Part shown: positions 44,551 through 55,513 of the stretch, in pieces
Layout: the number at the start of each line of letters is the position of its first letter
Numbering within the stretch: position 1 is the first letter of the stretch
From: JBBDMC01 sp963775235
GTDB lineage: Bacteria; Pseudomonadota; Alphaproteobacteria; Rhizobiales; Kaistiaceae
Reading direction: 5' to 3'
Assembly: GCA_963775235.1 (NCBI GenBank)
Contig: CAVZHY010000005.1
Location: 248,001-312,000, forward strand
Length of the DNA stretch: 64,000 bases
Notes under the pieces: generated by a model
Database searches by the model: none
Told to the model about the DNA's origin: nothing
What the model saw: only the letters and a program-made list of their open reading frames with translations
Program-made: the position numbers and the translations under genes

Positions 44551-45720
44551 TCAGCCCCGGTTCGCTTCCATCATTCCGACGAAGCGCCGGAACAGGTAGC
44601 GCGAGTCTCGCGGCCCGGGGGAGGCCTCGGGATGATACTGCACGGAGAATACCGGCTGGTCCGGGAGGCGCAGCCCGCAGTTGGAGCCGTCGAACAGCGA
44701 GACGTGAGTTTGCTGCACCTCGGCGGGAAGTGAGTTCGCGTCGACTGCGAAGCCGTGGTTCATCGACGTGATCTCGACCTTGCCGGTCGTCAGGTCCTTC
44801 ACCGGATGATTGGCGCCGTGGTGGCCCTGATGCATCTTCACCGTCTTGCCGCCGAGGGCGAGGCCGAGAAGCTGGTGGCCGAGGCAGATGCCGAAGAGCG
44901 GCGTTCCCGATTCGATGACGCCGCGGATCGCCGGCACCGCGTATTGGCCGGTCGCCGCCGGGTCGCCGGGGCCGTTCGACAGGAACACCCCGTCGGGCTT
45001 GTGGGCGAGGATGTCCTCGGCGGTTGCGGTCGCCGGCAGCACGGTGACGCGGCAGCCGTTGTCGGCGAGCAGTCGCAGGATGTTGCGCTTCATGCCGTAG
45101 TCGATCGCGACCACGTGGTGACGCGGTTCCGCCAGCCGGCCGTATCCTTCGCCCCACGTCCACGAGGTCTCGTCCCAGGTATAGGTCTGGGCGGTGGTGA
45201 CCTCCTTTGCCAGGTCCATGCCGACCAGGCCCGGCCAGGCGTCCGCCTCGGCTTGCAGCGCCGCCCGGTCGAAGGCGCCGTCGGGAGCGTTGGCGATGAC
45301 CGCGTTCGGCACGCCGCCGGTGCGGATGCGCGCGGTCAGGGCCCGGGTGTCGACGCCGGCGATGCCGACGATGCCCCGGGCCTTCAGCCAGGCGTCGAGG
45401 TCGCGGGCGGCGCGATAGTTGGACGGGTCGGTGATGTCGGCCCTCAGGATCGTGCCGCGCACCCCGGAGGCGGCCGCCATGTTGACGGTCTCGATGTCCT
45501 CGTCGTTGACGCCGACGTTGCCGATATGCGGAAAGGTGAAGGTGATGATCTGGCCGGCGTAGGAAGGGTCGGTCAGGATCTCCTCGTAGCCGGTCATGGC
45601 GGTGTTGAAGCACACTTCGCCGACGGCGTGGCCGGTGGCGCCGATCCCGTGGCCCTCGACGGTGGTGCCGTCGGCGAGAATCAGCAGTCCGGTCGGATTT
45701 GGGTCGGGCCAGGCAGGCAT
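44551..45720 (-). CDS. carA: Carbamoyl-phosphate synthase small chain
   Basis: Glutamine amidotransferase subunit that feeds ammonia to CarB. The N-terminal domain has VCFNTAMTGYEEILTDPSYA and TFTFPHIGNVGVNDED; the GATase domain has FGICLGHQLLGLALGG (nucleophile Cys) and SVQYHPEASPGP (His-Glu). 389 residues from ATG 45720; upstream in-frame codons lack homology. carB is 5 kb downstream on the same strand, separated by one minus- and five plus-strand genes, so the two cannot share a simple transcript here. Confidence 0.95.
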   Translation of the reverse strand: MPAWPDPNPTGLLILADGTTVEGHGIGATGHAVGEVCFNTAMTGYEEILTDPSYAGQIITFTFPHIGNVGVNDEDIETVNMAAASGVRGTILRADITDPSNYRAARDLDAWLKARGIVGIAGVDTRALTARIRTGGVPNAVIANAPDGAFDRAALQAEADAWPGLVGMDLAKEVTTAQTYTWDETSWTWGEGYGRLAEPRHHVVAIDYGMKRNILRLLADNGCRVTVLPATATAEDILAHKPDGVFLSNGPGDPAATGQYAVPAIRGVIESGTPLFGICLGHQLLGLALGGKTVKMHQGHHGANHPVKDLTTGKVEITSMNHGFAVDANSLPAEVQQTHVSLFDGSNCGLRLPDQPVFSVQYHPEASPGPRDSRYLFRRFVGMMEANRG

Positions 45721-45946
45721 CTTGATTTCCGGAAGTCTTCGGACCATATACGGCCCCGCCCGGACATCGGGAAGGACGCTGCTTCGCTGGGAACCGCCCG
45801 CGAGACTAGGCCATGGGCCGAGTGGCGTCAACGTGCGACGTGTCAAAAAAGCGCCTAGATATCAAGAACTTAGATCGTTAACCAATGTTGAACGCCGACT
45901 CGGCCAGTGTTAGGCTTTGCGTCCGGCGCTTCAACGGGGATGAGTG

Positions 45947-46396
45947 ATGCGAGATCGGATCAACGCGGCTGTCAAACAGGCAATGCTCGACCACGACAAG
46001 GTGCGCACGAACACGCTGCGCCTCGTCAACGCCACCATCAAGGATCGCGACATCGCGGCGCGGGGCGCCGGCAAGGACCCGGTCAGCGAGGAAGGGATCA
46101 CCGAGATCCTGGTGAAGATGATCAAGCAGCGGCTGGAGTCGGCCCGGCTCTACGACGAGGGCCACCGTCCGGACCTCGCCGAGCAGGAGCGCCAGGAGAT
46201 CGCGATCATCAAGGAATTCCTGCCCGAGCAGCTTGATGAGGCGGCGATGAAGTCGGTATGCGCCGAGGCGATCAAGGCGACCGGCGCCAACGGCCTGCGC
46301 GACATGGGCAAATGCATGAACGCGCTGAAGGCGCGTTACGCCGGACGTATAGACTTCGGCAAGGCCAGTTCGGTCGTCAAAGGCCTGCTGTCGTAG
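45947..46396 (+). CDS. GatB/YqeY-domain protein
   Basis: A 149-residue protein with the YqeY tail domain related to the C-terminus of GatB (tRNA-dependent amidotransferase). Typical segments: RTNTLRLVNATIKDRDIAAR, ESARLYDEGHRPDLAEQERQ, EIAIIKEFLPEQL and MGKCMNALKARYAGRIDFGKASSVVK. It is thought to interact with tRNA or amidotransferase, but its role is not proven. Divergent from carA and upstream of dnaG-rpoD, the standard alphaproteobacterial arrangement (here with extra genes between). Confidence 0.92.
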   Translation: MRDRINAAVKQAMLDHDKVRTNTLRLVNATIKDRDIAARGAGKDPVSEEGITEILVKMIKQRLESARLYDEGHRPDLAEQERQEIAIIKEFLPEQLDEAAMKSVCAEAIKATGANGLRDMGKCMNALKARYAGRIDFGKASSVVKGLLS

Positions 46397-46526
46397 GCGT
46401 AGTGGCGGCCAGCGGCGCTGGCCCCACAATCGACCGGGAACTGCCTCAGAAGAGGCGGGTTCGCGCCATGAAAGTTCCCAATATCGCTGCTTAATCTGGC
46501 GAAGTACCGGTAAGAGGTTTTTCGCC

Positions 46527-47525
46527 ATGCGCCACGAACGCGACTTGGCCGACAAGGAGGGCAGCGTGCCTGTCGTCACATATTCGCGCGCGGCATCTCC
46601 GCGACGCACCGTGCGGACGCCGTCCGCGCGCGCCGAGCCGGTGACACCCTTTTTCGAGGCCGCCGAGGTCCCGCCTCCCGGCGAGCGGGACGCGCCCGAG
46701 GTGCGGGCATACCGCACGGCGAGGCCCGGTCGAGAGGCGACGCTTGCCCCCGACCTGCTCGGAGAAGAGCGGCGTCCACGTTTTGTGAAGATCGTGGTGC
46801 TGCTCGGCGTGCTCGCAGTTTTGGGTGGCGTCGGCGTTCTGGCGGCCTCTTACAAGCAGGCCATCAATGCGCCGGTCTATCCGACCACCGCTGACGCCGT
46901 GCCGCCCGGTACCGATACCGGTGCCGCCAGCGCGTCGGTGACCGCCGAGACCCCGGTGGCCGTGCCGGGCGCGGCCATCCGCAATGTGATGCAGGCGCCG
47001 ACCGCGGCACCGCCCGCCGGGCCGGCAGCTTCGGCGTCCGCGACCGTGCCGTCGGCTGACGCGGCGCCCGCGCCGAGGCCAGAACCTTCGGCCCCGGCGG
47101 TGGCGCCCACGCCGCATCCGCGTCCGCAGGACATGCCGACCGTGCAGGCGCGCGCCGATACGGCGGCAACGGCGTCCGGTCGGTCAGACATGGATCAACT
47201 GATGGACAAGGTCGGCCAGATTCTGGCGACGATACCCGCGGAGGACGAAACCCCGCCTTCTGCGATGTCGCCCGATCTGCCGGCGCTCCCCGGCGCAGCC
47301 TCTGCTTCGGTGCCGTCCGCGACGTCCCCGTCGGCTCTGTCGGCGGTTGCGCCCAACGGTTCGCTGATGCCGCTGACGGTGCCGGGCGATACGGCCGCAA
47401 ACGCGGGCCCGGCGTTGCCCGACGATGCGCTGATTCCGCCCGCGGATGCATCGGCACCGCCGAACGACCGGCTTATTCCGCCGGCCCCGATCCCCGGTCC
47501 GCCGCCGCTTCCCGTGCTGCGCTAG
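46527..47525 (+). CDS. Single-pass membrane protein with long Pro/Ala-rich exterior
   Basis: A 332-residue protein: about 85 polar residues, one helix (FVKIVVLLGVLAVLGGVGVL), then over 200 residues rich in Ala, Pro, Ser and Val with little order. No family recognised. The layout (cytoplasmic head, one helix, long periplasmic linker) resembles cell-envelope scaffold proteins, but no terminal domain is present. The C-terminal part repeats the element LIPPA (ALIPPADAS, RLIPPAPIP). Convergent with the phasin-like gene. Confidence 0.65.
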   Translation: MRHERDLADKEGSVPVVTYSRAASPRRTVRTPSARAEPVTPFFEAAEVPPPGERDAPEVRAYRTARPGREATLAPDLLGEERRPRFVKIVVLLGVLAVLGGVGVLAASYKQAINAPVYPTTADAVPPGTDTGAASASVTAETPVAVPGAAIRNVMQAPTAAPPAGPAASASATVPSADAAPAPRPEPSAPAVAPTPHPRPQDMPTVQARADTAATASGRSDMDQLMDKVGQILATIPAEDETPPSAMSPDLPALPGAASASVPSATSPSALSAVAPNGSLMPLTVPGDTAANAGPALPDDALIPPADASAPPNDRLIPPAPIPGPPPLPVLR

Positions 47526-47555
47526 CCCGATTCGTCCGACGGACCGCGGCGGGCC

Positions 47556-48014
47556 TTAGCCGCTTGCAGCAGCCTTGCGGGGTTCGCTCGCCCGGGCCGA
47601 CGCTGACGCCATGATCCGCTCGGCTTGCGCTTTTGCCTGCTCGATGATCTCGGCGGCGTCGCTTTGCGCCTTGAGGAGAAGGGCCTCGTACTGGCGCACC
47701 GGCGTCTCGCCGGTGCCACGACGCTCGCCGCGTGTGATGCGCTGGAACTCGTCGGCCTGGTCGGCGTAGTCGGCGACCAGCTCACGCTCGAAGTTGGCGA
47801 GTGACTCGGCCATCTCGCTGAGCGAGCGCAACTCGACGAGCGCGAGCGGATATTGCCAGTATTTCTGCCAGCGACGCAGGTAGAAGTCGCCGAGGCTGGC
47901 GTTCCAGTCCGCAAGCATCGCCGCGCCGCCGGCAAGCGCTGAACTGCCATCGGTTCTGGCTTCTGCTTCTTCCTCGGGATCGGCGTCGGCACGTCTGCGT
48001 GATGCGTTGATCAT
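47556..48014 (-). CDS. Phasin-like protein
   Basis: A 152-residue helical protein. The start ATG 48014 is behind a strong GGGGAGGA site. The central part resembles phasins, which coat polyhydroxyalkanoate granules: NASLGDFYLRRWQKYWQYPL, LRSLSEMAESLANFERELVA and YADQADEFQRI. The C-terminus is Ala/Lys/Glu-rich. No PHA synthase gene is in the window, so the assignment rests on weak similarity. Confidence 0.55.
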   Translation of the reverse strand: MINASRRRADADPEEEAEARTDGSSALAGGAAMLADWNASLGDFYLRRWQKYWQYPLALVELRSLSEMAESLANFERELVADYADQADEFQRITRGERRGTGETPVRQYEALLLKAQSDAAEIIEQAKAQAERIMASASARASEPRKAAASG

Positions 48015-48328
48015 CGCTTCCTCCCCTTTAACGCCAAAGCGCGCCGGCGGCCCTGCCGCAATGCCGCTTGAAAGACCCCGTGCCGCTTCAGTTCGGTGAA
48101 CGATCCGTCCACTCCCCTCGCAGATAGGAGCCGCTAACCCGGCGGGCAAGATGGGACCTTCGATTGCCGGGGCATGACGACGTCAGATTTTCGCGTGGGC
48201 CGGAAGCCTTGGCGCGTCGGCTTGGTCGCCACACCGGTCATCTCCGGCTTGACCGGAGGATCGAGCGCGGGTGTGTCAGGCGGCCAACGATCCTCCGCTT
48301 TCGTGGAGAATGACGGTGTTGGAACGGA
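48015..48328. other. Non-coding gap between the phasin-like gene and brnA
   Basis: No convincing gene. A short plus-strand frame at 48174-48365 has no homology and overlaps brnA. A small hairpin (CCGGTCATCTCCGGCTTGACCGG) near 48233-48256 could be a terminator of the brnTA unit, since it lies beyond the brnA stop. Confidence 0.4.
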
Positions 48329-48714
48329 TCAGGCCCGCCGCTTCTTCTTGCGGTTCTGCATGTAGGAGCGCAGCACCGCGTTCATGCGCCGCTGGTAGCC
48401 GGTGCCCGCGCGCTTGAAGAAGTCGAGCACGTCTTCGTCGAGACGGATCGAAATCGCCCTCTTCTTCGGCGGAACAACACGACCGCCTCAGACCAGTCGA
48501 TGTCCTTGAGTTCGGCCCAATCGGGATCGTCGGCGATCGCCTTGTCGATCTCCTCGTCAGTCAGCGCGTCGACGCGGGCCCAATCAGTCTTGCTTCTCTG
48601 CCGTTCCAGGTGACCGTCGGGATGCTCGATGACGTGAGTGCCGTCGGGGAGCGCGCCGAGGTACCGGACGACCTCCTCAGCCTTCTCCGATTGCTTCATG
48701 GCGCTTTTGCTCAT
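48329..48714 (-). CDS. brnA: BrnA-type antitoxin (one frameshift)
   Basis: Antitoxin and repressor of the BrnT/BrnA type II toxin-antitoxin system. The N-terminal part (EEVVRYLGALPDGTHVIEHP, WARVDALTDEEIDKAIADDP, DWSEAVV) is followed in another frame by the ribbon-helix-helix DNA-binding end: PPKKRAISIRLDEDVLDFFK and RAGTGYQRRMNAVLRSYMQ. One missing base near 48475 (GTTGGTTCC read as GTTGTTCC) would join the two into about 128 residues. Its start lies 38 bases inside the end of brnT. Probably a sequence error, because an unneutralised toxin would otherwise be left. Confidence 0.85.
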
Positions 48715-49000
48715 TTTTCCTCGCTCGCCTTGCCGAGACAATGCGGACCACGTTCTCGCCCCTCAAAGTGAAGACAACCGCCAGACAGCGATCCCCGGCC
48801 ATGCCAACTGCCACATGGCGTTCTTCCTCACTCACCACTGGGGACCGATAGACAATGCCGCGTTCGTCATTGAAGACCTGCAGGGCATCCAGGAAATCAA
48901 TTCCGTGTTTTGTGAGGTTTGCGCGTCGCTTGTTCTCGTCCCATTGAAACGACGGGCGCCTTATGAACGGTCTCGGGTTAGGATCTTCGCCCTCTGCCAT
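48677..49000 (-). CDS. brnT: BrnT-type ribonuclease toxin
   Basis: RelE-fold RNase toxin (DUF497) of the BrnT/BrnA pair, 107 residues. Signature segments: FQWDENKRRANLTKHGIDFL, DALQVFND, ERHVAVGMAGDRCLAVVFTL and VRIVSARRARKNEQKRHE, with the His/Arg residues of the active site present. The gene precedes and overlaps its antitoxin, as in known brnTA operons. A near-consensus promoter with an inverted repeat lies about 57 bases upstream. Confidence 0.9.
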   Translation of the reverse strand: MAEGEDPNPRPFIRRPSFQWDENKRRANLTKHGIDFLDALQVFNDERGIVYRSPVVSEEERHVAVGMAGDRCLAVVFTLRGENVVRIVSARRARKNEQKRHEAIGEG

Positions 49001-49056
49001 AGCCGAATGCTCTCGGCTCGGGATGCCGGTGTCGAGCGCCTATTCTCACCATCGAG

Positions 49057-49086
49057 AGTATATACATTCGTATCTACATTTGTCAA
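49057..49086 (-). promoter_or_regulatory. brnTA promoter with candidate BrnA operator
   Basis: On the minus strand, TTGACA (49086-49081) and TATACT (49062-49057) are 18 bases apart, close to the sigma-70 consensus. Inside the spacer and -10 box is an inverted repeat GTAGATAC-GAAT-GTATATAC (49077-49058, arms 8 bases, one mismatch). BrnA is known to repress its own operon through a palindrome in the promoter, so this is the likely operator. Confidence 0.72.
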
Positions 49087-49202
49087 CGGATGGTGCTCTG
49101 TGGATAACTGGGACAACCGCCGGGCCACGCCGCCGCCACATCGCGGCCATGGGCCGCCGGGTTCGCCGCCCTATAATGACGTCAAGGCGGCGAATCACCC
49201 TC

Positions 49203-51132
49203 ATGCGATATCCCGACTCCTTCCTCGAAGAAATCCGTCAGCGGCTGCCGGCCTCCGCGGTCATCGGCCGGCGCGTGCGGCTGAAGAAGCAGGGCCGCGA
49301 GTTCGCCGGCCTCTCGCCGTTCAACGCCGAGAAGACGCCCTCCTTCTTCGTCAATGACGCCAAGGGCCGCTGGTTCGATTTCTCGGCCGGCAAGAACGGC
49401 GACATCTTCACCTTCCTGATGGAGACCGAGGGGCTCACCTTTCCCGAGGCGGTGGAGCGGCTCGCGGGCGAGGCAGGCGTGCCGATGCCGGCGCGCGACC
49501 CGCACGCCGAGGAGCGCGAGAAGGCGCGCGCCTCGCTCTACGACGTGCTGGAGCTCGCCGCGCGGTTCTTCGAGGAGAGCCTGCACACCGCCGCCGGCGC
49601 CTCCGCGCGTGGCTACCTCGCCTCCCGCGACCTCGCCCTGACATCCAGCGCGCCTTCCGCATCGGCTATGCCCGGCCCGACCGCGCCGCGCTCAAGCAGC
49701 ACCTTTCCGGCGAAGGGATCGGCCAGGATGGCATGATCGCGGCCGGTCTTCTCGTCGTCGGGCGACGACATTCCGGTGTCGTTCGACCGCTTCCGCGATC
49801 GCATCATCTTTCCGATCACCGACTTCAAGGGCCGCATCGTCGGCTTCGGCGGCCGGGCGCTTTCGCCCGACGCGCCGGCGAAGTACCTGAACTCGCCGGA
49901 GACCGAGCTCTTCCACAAGGGCTCGCTCCTCTACAACGGCGCGCCCGCGCGCAACGCTGCCCGCGAGGCCGGCACGGTCATCGCCGTCGAGGGTTACGTC
50001 GACGTCATCCGAATGGTGTCGGCGGGTTTCGCCCACACTGTTGCCCCGCTCGGTACCGCGCTCACCGACCGCCAGCTCCAGATACTGTGGCGGATGGCGG
50101 AGGAGCCGATCCTCTGCTTCGATGGCGACGCAGCGGGTCTCCGCGCCGCCCACCGCGCCGCCGATCTGGCGCTGCCGTTCCTGGAGCCGGGCAAGAGCCT
50201 GCGCTTTGCGCTGCTGCCGGCGGGACAGGACCCCGACGACCTCATCCGCGCCAGCGGTCCTGACGCCATGGCCGCGGTCATCGCCGCCGCGCGTCCTCTG
50301 GTCGAGGTGCTGTGGGGGCGCGAGACCGAGGCCGGCGTGTTCGATACGCCGGAGCGGCGCGCTGCCCTTGAGGCGCGCCTCCAGGCCGTTGCCCGCTCGA
50401 TCGGCGACGATGCGGTGCGCCGCCACTATGCCCAGGCCTTCGCCGAGCGGGTCACGGCGTTCTTCGGTCCGCCGGCGTTTTCGGGCCGGGGAGGGCGCCA
50501 GGACCCCCAGCGTCGCCGCCGCCCCGAGCGCGATCGTCCGCGCGCGCCGGCGGGTGCGTTCCCGGTCCGCTCGTTCATCCCCGTCTCCGAGCGCCTCAGG
50601 CAGAGCACGCTGATTTCGGGCCGCGCAGCCTATCCGCTGCGCGAGGTCGTGCTGGTGATGACAATGGTCAACCACCCGGCCCTGATCGCGACCCACCTCG
50701 ACGACATTCGCTCATTTGGAACTGACGCAGCCGGCGCTGGACCGGCTGCGGGCCGCGGTCCTTGAGGTCGTCTCCCACGGTGATGGTGCGGACGCCGAGG
50801 GGCTCCGCGCCGTGCTGGCCGGCGATCCCCTGGAGGCCTTGATCCGGCGCCTCGACGGACAGATCGCGGCGGCCGGGTACTGGGAGGCCGCCCCCGCCGC
50901 GGCCGATCGCGACGCCGAGGAGGGATGGCTGCAGGCCTTGACCTTGCAGCGCCGCGAGCGGACGTTACATAGGGAACTCAGGGATGCGGAGGCGGCGTTG
51001 GCGAAGGACCCCAGCGACGCCAATCATGCGCGTCTCGTCGATATCAAGAACCAGTTGGTGAACAGCGAGGGAACCGAGGCTTTGATCGAGGGGTTCGGCA
51101 CATCCTCAGGGCGCCAGGCAAGGGTGTTTTGA
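49203..51132 (+). CDS. dnaG: DNA primase (three single-base frameshifts)
   Basis: Makes RNA primers for replication. The N-terminal domain has GREFAGLSPFNAEKTPSFFV and FDFSAGKNGDIFTFLMETEG; zinc-ribbon Cys/His are absent, as usual in alphaproteobacterial DnaG. The TOPRIM domain has FGGRALSPDAPAKYLNSPET, VIAVEGYVDVIRM (catalytic Glu) and CFDGDAAGLRAA (DxD). The C-terminal helicase-binding part ends GFGTSSGRQARVF. Disruptions: one missing C near 49639, one extra G near 49750, one extra G near 50722. Corrected length about 642 residues. Start ATG 49203. Upstream of rpoD as expected. Confidence 0.92.
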
Positions 51133-51304
51133 ACGGGAGGGTGATTGCCGGGACGGCCGGATACGGTTAAGCGTGGCTTAAGGCGGCACGGCTAGGGTTC
51201 GGGGCTTTCGGGCGGCCACCGGCAATTTTGGACAGTTGGGCAGGGTTTTCAGCGAACCGCGGCGGCGGCGCGAAGCCGGCGCGGGCGCTTCGGCGGAGAG
51301 ATAT

Positions 51305-53400
<2,096 letters not shown>

Positions 53401-53410
53401 CGCGACGCCT

Positions 53411-53462
53411 AACCTCCCCCTTGAGGGGAGGTCGAAATCGCGTAGCGATTTCGGGAGGGGGT
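53411..53462. repeat. Intergenic palindromic repeat between rpoD and hicB
   Basis: Same two-hairpin build as at 13.9 kb: CCTCCCC/GGGGAGG, then arms CGAAATCGC/GCGATTTCG around TA, ending GGAGGGGGTGCG. It may also act as the rpoD terminator. Related repeats on the other side of hicA bracket the toxin-antitoxin pair. Confidence 0.72.
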
Positions 53463-53496
53463 GCGACGGTCTCAGACAGCGGATAACGAGGGCAGA

Positions 53497-53734
53497 ATGT
53501 CCAAGCCGACAATCTTCACAGTGTCTGCCGGATGGGACGACGAGGCCAAAGTTTGGGCTGGGCACTGCGACGACATCCCGGCGGCGGCCGACGCGCCCAC
53601 GCTTGACGAACTGCTCGCAAAGATTTCGGTGATGGCGCTCGATCTGCTGCCCGGACAACCACCCGACACTGGACCCCGCCTCGGTGTTCGTCCAGATCAC
53701 GGCGTTACGAGAAGCAGAGCCGGCGGTCGCCTGA
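53497..53734 (+). CDS. hicB: HicB-like antitoxin, DUF1902 type (one frameshift)
   Basis: Antitoxin partner of HicA, about 78 residues after correction. It reads FTVSAGWDDEAKVWAGHCDD and APTLDELLAKISVMALDLLP, the partial RNase-H fold of the HicB/DUF1902 group, then shifts frame. Removing one G at CCGGAC (near 53661) gives DNHPTLDPASVFVQITALRE and the stop at 53732-53734. The stop TGA is followed directly by the hicA ATG. No DNA-binding domain is visible in this short form. Confidence 0.82.
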
Positions 53735-53932
53735 ATGGCGCCGCAGTTCGACCGTCCGCTGCGCGAGTTGCTCAGCGCCGCGGGCTGCACATTTGTCCGC
53801 CAGGGACGCGGCAGCCACGAAATCTGGCACAGTCCGATCACGCAGCGGAACTTCGCTGTGCCCGTCGGCATTCCAAGCCGCCACACCGCCAACGCCATCC
53901 TGCGTCAGGCCGGATTGCCGAAGGCGTTTTGA
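53735..53932 (+). CDS. hicA: HicA-like mRNA interferase toxin
   Basis: A 65-residue toxin with the double-stranded-RNA-binding-like HicA fold: LRELLSAAGCTFVRQGRGSH, EIWHSP with the catalytic His in GSHEIW, and IPSRHTANAILRQAGL. HicA cleaves mRNA and tmRNA. It starts immediately after the hicB stop, so the pair is coupled; the order antitoxin-toxin is one of the two known orders. Confidence 0.88.
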   Translation: MAPQFDRPLRELLSAAGCTFVRQGRGSHEIWHSPITQRNFAVPVGIPSRHTANAILRQAGLPKAF

Positions 53933-53940
53933 CGCGCCGC

Positions 53941-54098
53941 CACCTCTCCCCTTGTGGGAGAGGGCTCTTTCTCTTGGCGAGGCGTAGCCGAGCCTAGAGA
54001 AAGAGGGTGAGGGGCTTCCATCTGCGTTTTGCGACCCCCACCCGAAAGTGTCTCGCTGCGCTTGCCACTTTCGACCTCCCCGCAAGGGGGAGGTAGGG
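53941..54098. repeat. Pair of inverted intergenic repeats after hicA; gap to 54,243 without a gene
   Basis: CACCTCTCCCC/GGGAGAGGG hairpin with a second, longer stem (CTCTTTCTCTTGGC.. to ..CTAGAGAAAGAG) at 53941-54016, then an inverted unit at 54035-54098 (CCACCCG, AAAGTG/CACTTT stem, CCTCCCC/GGGGGAGG). A further imperfect palindrome beginning CGTCATCCCGGACC follows at about 54129-54225. The whole 53,933-54,243 gap is repeat material with no gene. Confidence 0.7.
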
Positions 54099-54242
54099 CA
54101 ATAGATGCGACGCGCCTTAACCCAATCCCGTCATCCCGGACCGCGTGCGCCTAAGAGGCGAGGAGCGGCGAAGCCGCGACCGGGAAAGCAAGCGGCATCG
54201 CGTGATCCGGGACCCAGCGCGAGAACTCGTGGCGCGTGAGCG

Positions 54243-55322
54243 CTAGTGGATGGAATCTAACACTTGGTGCCCTCGTCTGACGGCGGCGATGATGCGGTCG
54301 GGGTCTGCGGTCCAAGTGAACGGCTTGGGGTCATTGTTGGTCTCTTCGACGAAGCAGTTGATGGCGGCCTGGAGATCGACGACCGATCGGAAGACGCCGC
54401 GCTTCAGTCGGCGCCGGGAGAGCTTGGCGAAGAAGCCCTCGACGGCGTTGAGCCAGGAGCACGAGGTTGGCGTGAAGTGGAAGACGAAGCGCTCGTGCCG
54501 GGCAAGCCAGGCGCGAACCTTTGGATGCTTGTGGACGGCATAATTGTCGAGGATGACGTGGACGACCTTGCCGACCGGTACCTCAGCCTCGACCGCGTTC
54601 AGAAAGCGGATGAACTCCTGATGGCGATGGCGCTGCATGTTGCGGCCGATCACGGTGCCGTCGAGGACGTTCAGGGCAGCGAACAAGGTCGTGGTGCCAT
54701 GACGTTTGTAGTCATGCGTCATGGTGCCGAGGCGCCCCTTCTTCAGCGGCAGCCCCGGCTGAGTGCGGTCGAGAGCCTGGATTTGGCTTTTTTCGTCGAC
54801 GGACAGCACGATGGCATGCGCCGGCGGGTCGACATAGAGCCCGACCACGTCGCGCAATTTGGTGACGAACTTGGGGTCGGTAGAGAGTTTGAACTGACGG
54901 TAGCGGTGCGGTTGCAGCCCGTGCTCCTTCCAGATGCGCCGCACAGCACTGGCGCTGATGCCACTCGCTCGCGCCATCATGTCGGCGGTCCAGTGGGTGG
55001 CCTCGGCCGGCGGCTCGGTCTGCGTCAGCGCGACCACGCGTTCGATCACCTCCTGGCTCAGCGGCGGAATGCGCGAGGGGCGCGTCTTGTCGCGCAGAAG
55101 GCCGTCGACGCCCTCCCGCATAAAGCGCTCCTGCCAGCGCCAGACACAGGTCTTGGATGTTCCGGTCTGCCGCATGATCGTGGTGGTGCCGACGCCATCG
55201 GCGCTCAGCAGGACGATCGCCGCGCGCCAGACATGCTTTTGCGGCGCATTGCGATCCCTGGTGATGGCCTCAAGTCGACTGCGGTTGGAGCGGCTCAGCA
55301 AAATGAAAATTCCGGTGCGCAT
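54243..55322 (-). CDS. IS630-family transposase
   Basis: DDE transposase of about 359 residues. N-terminal helix-turn-helix: RNAPQKHVWRAAIVLLSADG, MRQTGTSKTCVWRWQERF and GVDGLLRDKTRPSR. Catalytic residues: first Asp in IVLSVDEKSQIQAL, second Asp in VHVILDNYAVHKHPKV, and Glu in CSWLNAVEGFFAKL. The start at 55322 (MRTGIFILLSRSNR) is the usual opening; a Met five codons earlier is possible. The TAG stop lies in the terminal repeat. The frame is intact, so the element may be active. Confidence 0.92.
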   Translation of the reverse strand: MRTGIFILLSRSNRSRLEAITRDRNAPQKHVWRAAIVLLSADGVGTTTIMRQTGTSKTCVWRWQERFMREGVDGLLRDKTRPSRIPPLSQEVIERVVALTQTEPPAEATHWTADMMARASGISASAVRRIWKEHGLQPHRYRQFKLSTDPKFVTKLRDVVGLYVDPPAHAIVLSVDEKSQIQALDRTQPGLPLKKGRLGTMTHDYKRHGTTTLFAALNVLDGTVIGRNMQRHRHQEFIRFLNAVEAEVPVGKVVHVILDNYAVHKHPKVRAWLARHERFVFHFTPTSCSWLNAVEGFFAKLSRRRLKRGVFRSVVDLQAAINCFVEETNNDPKPFTWTADPDRIIAAVRRGHQVLDSIH

Positions 55323-55393
55323 GCACCAGATTCGCATGCCAGCCCGCCCAACGGAATCCCAACGGGGATTCTTTTGTCAGGCGGAAACCACTA
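54244..55393. mobile_element. IS630-family insertion sequence
   Basis: A 1150-bp unit bounded by TA dinucleotides (54244-54245 and 55392-55393), consistent with the TA target duplication of IS630/Tc1-type elements. The ends start GTGGATGGAATC on the left and, read inward on the other strand, GTGGTTTCCGCC on the right, so only GTGG and scattered bases match; the inverted repeats are imperfect. It encodes one intact transposase. It landed among intergenic repeats next to hicBA. Confidence 0.72.
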
Positions 55394-55416
55394 GGCGTTT
55401 ATTGTTTTCACCCCTG

Positions 55417-55513
55417 GAGGGGGAGGGTCGCGCCGAAGGCGCAGGGTGGGGTGAGCCTGTCGGTCGTTCCCGGATTTCGCTTCGCTCCATCCGGGCTACG
55501 GGGTGAGGGGGTT
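55417..55513. repeat. Intergenic repeat after the IS630 element
   Basis: Starts CCCCTGGAGGGGGAGGGTCGCG, has a GCGCCGAAGGCGC hairpin, then GGGTGGGGTGAG, a TTCCCGGATTTCGCTTCGCTCC segment and GGGGTGAGGGGG. It is of the same class as the repeats at 53.4 and 53.9 kb. It ends at the 3' end of the decayed nuclease-NTPase gene. Confidence 0.6.

Noticed and set aside
48174..48365. 63-codon plus-strand frame
   Set aside because: No homology or ribosome site, and it overlaps the brnA 3' end.
53941..54098. CRISPR array
   Set aside because: The repeats are palindromic units of unequal length without regular spacers, and no cas gene is present.
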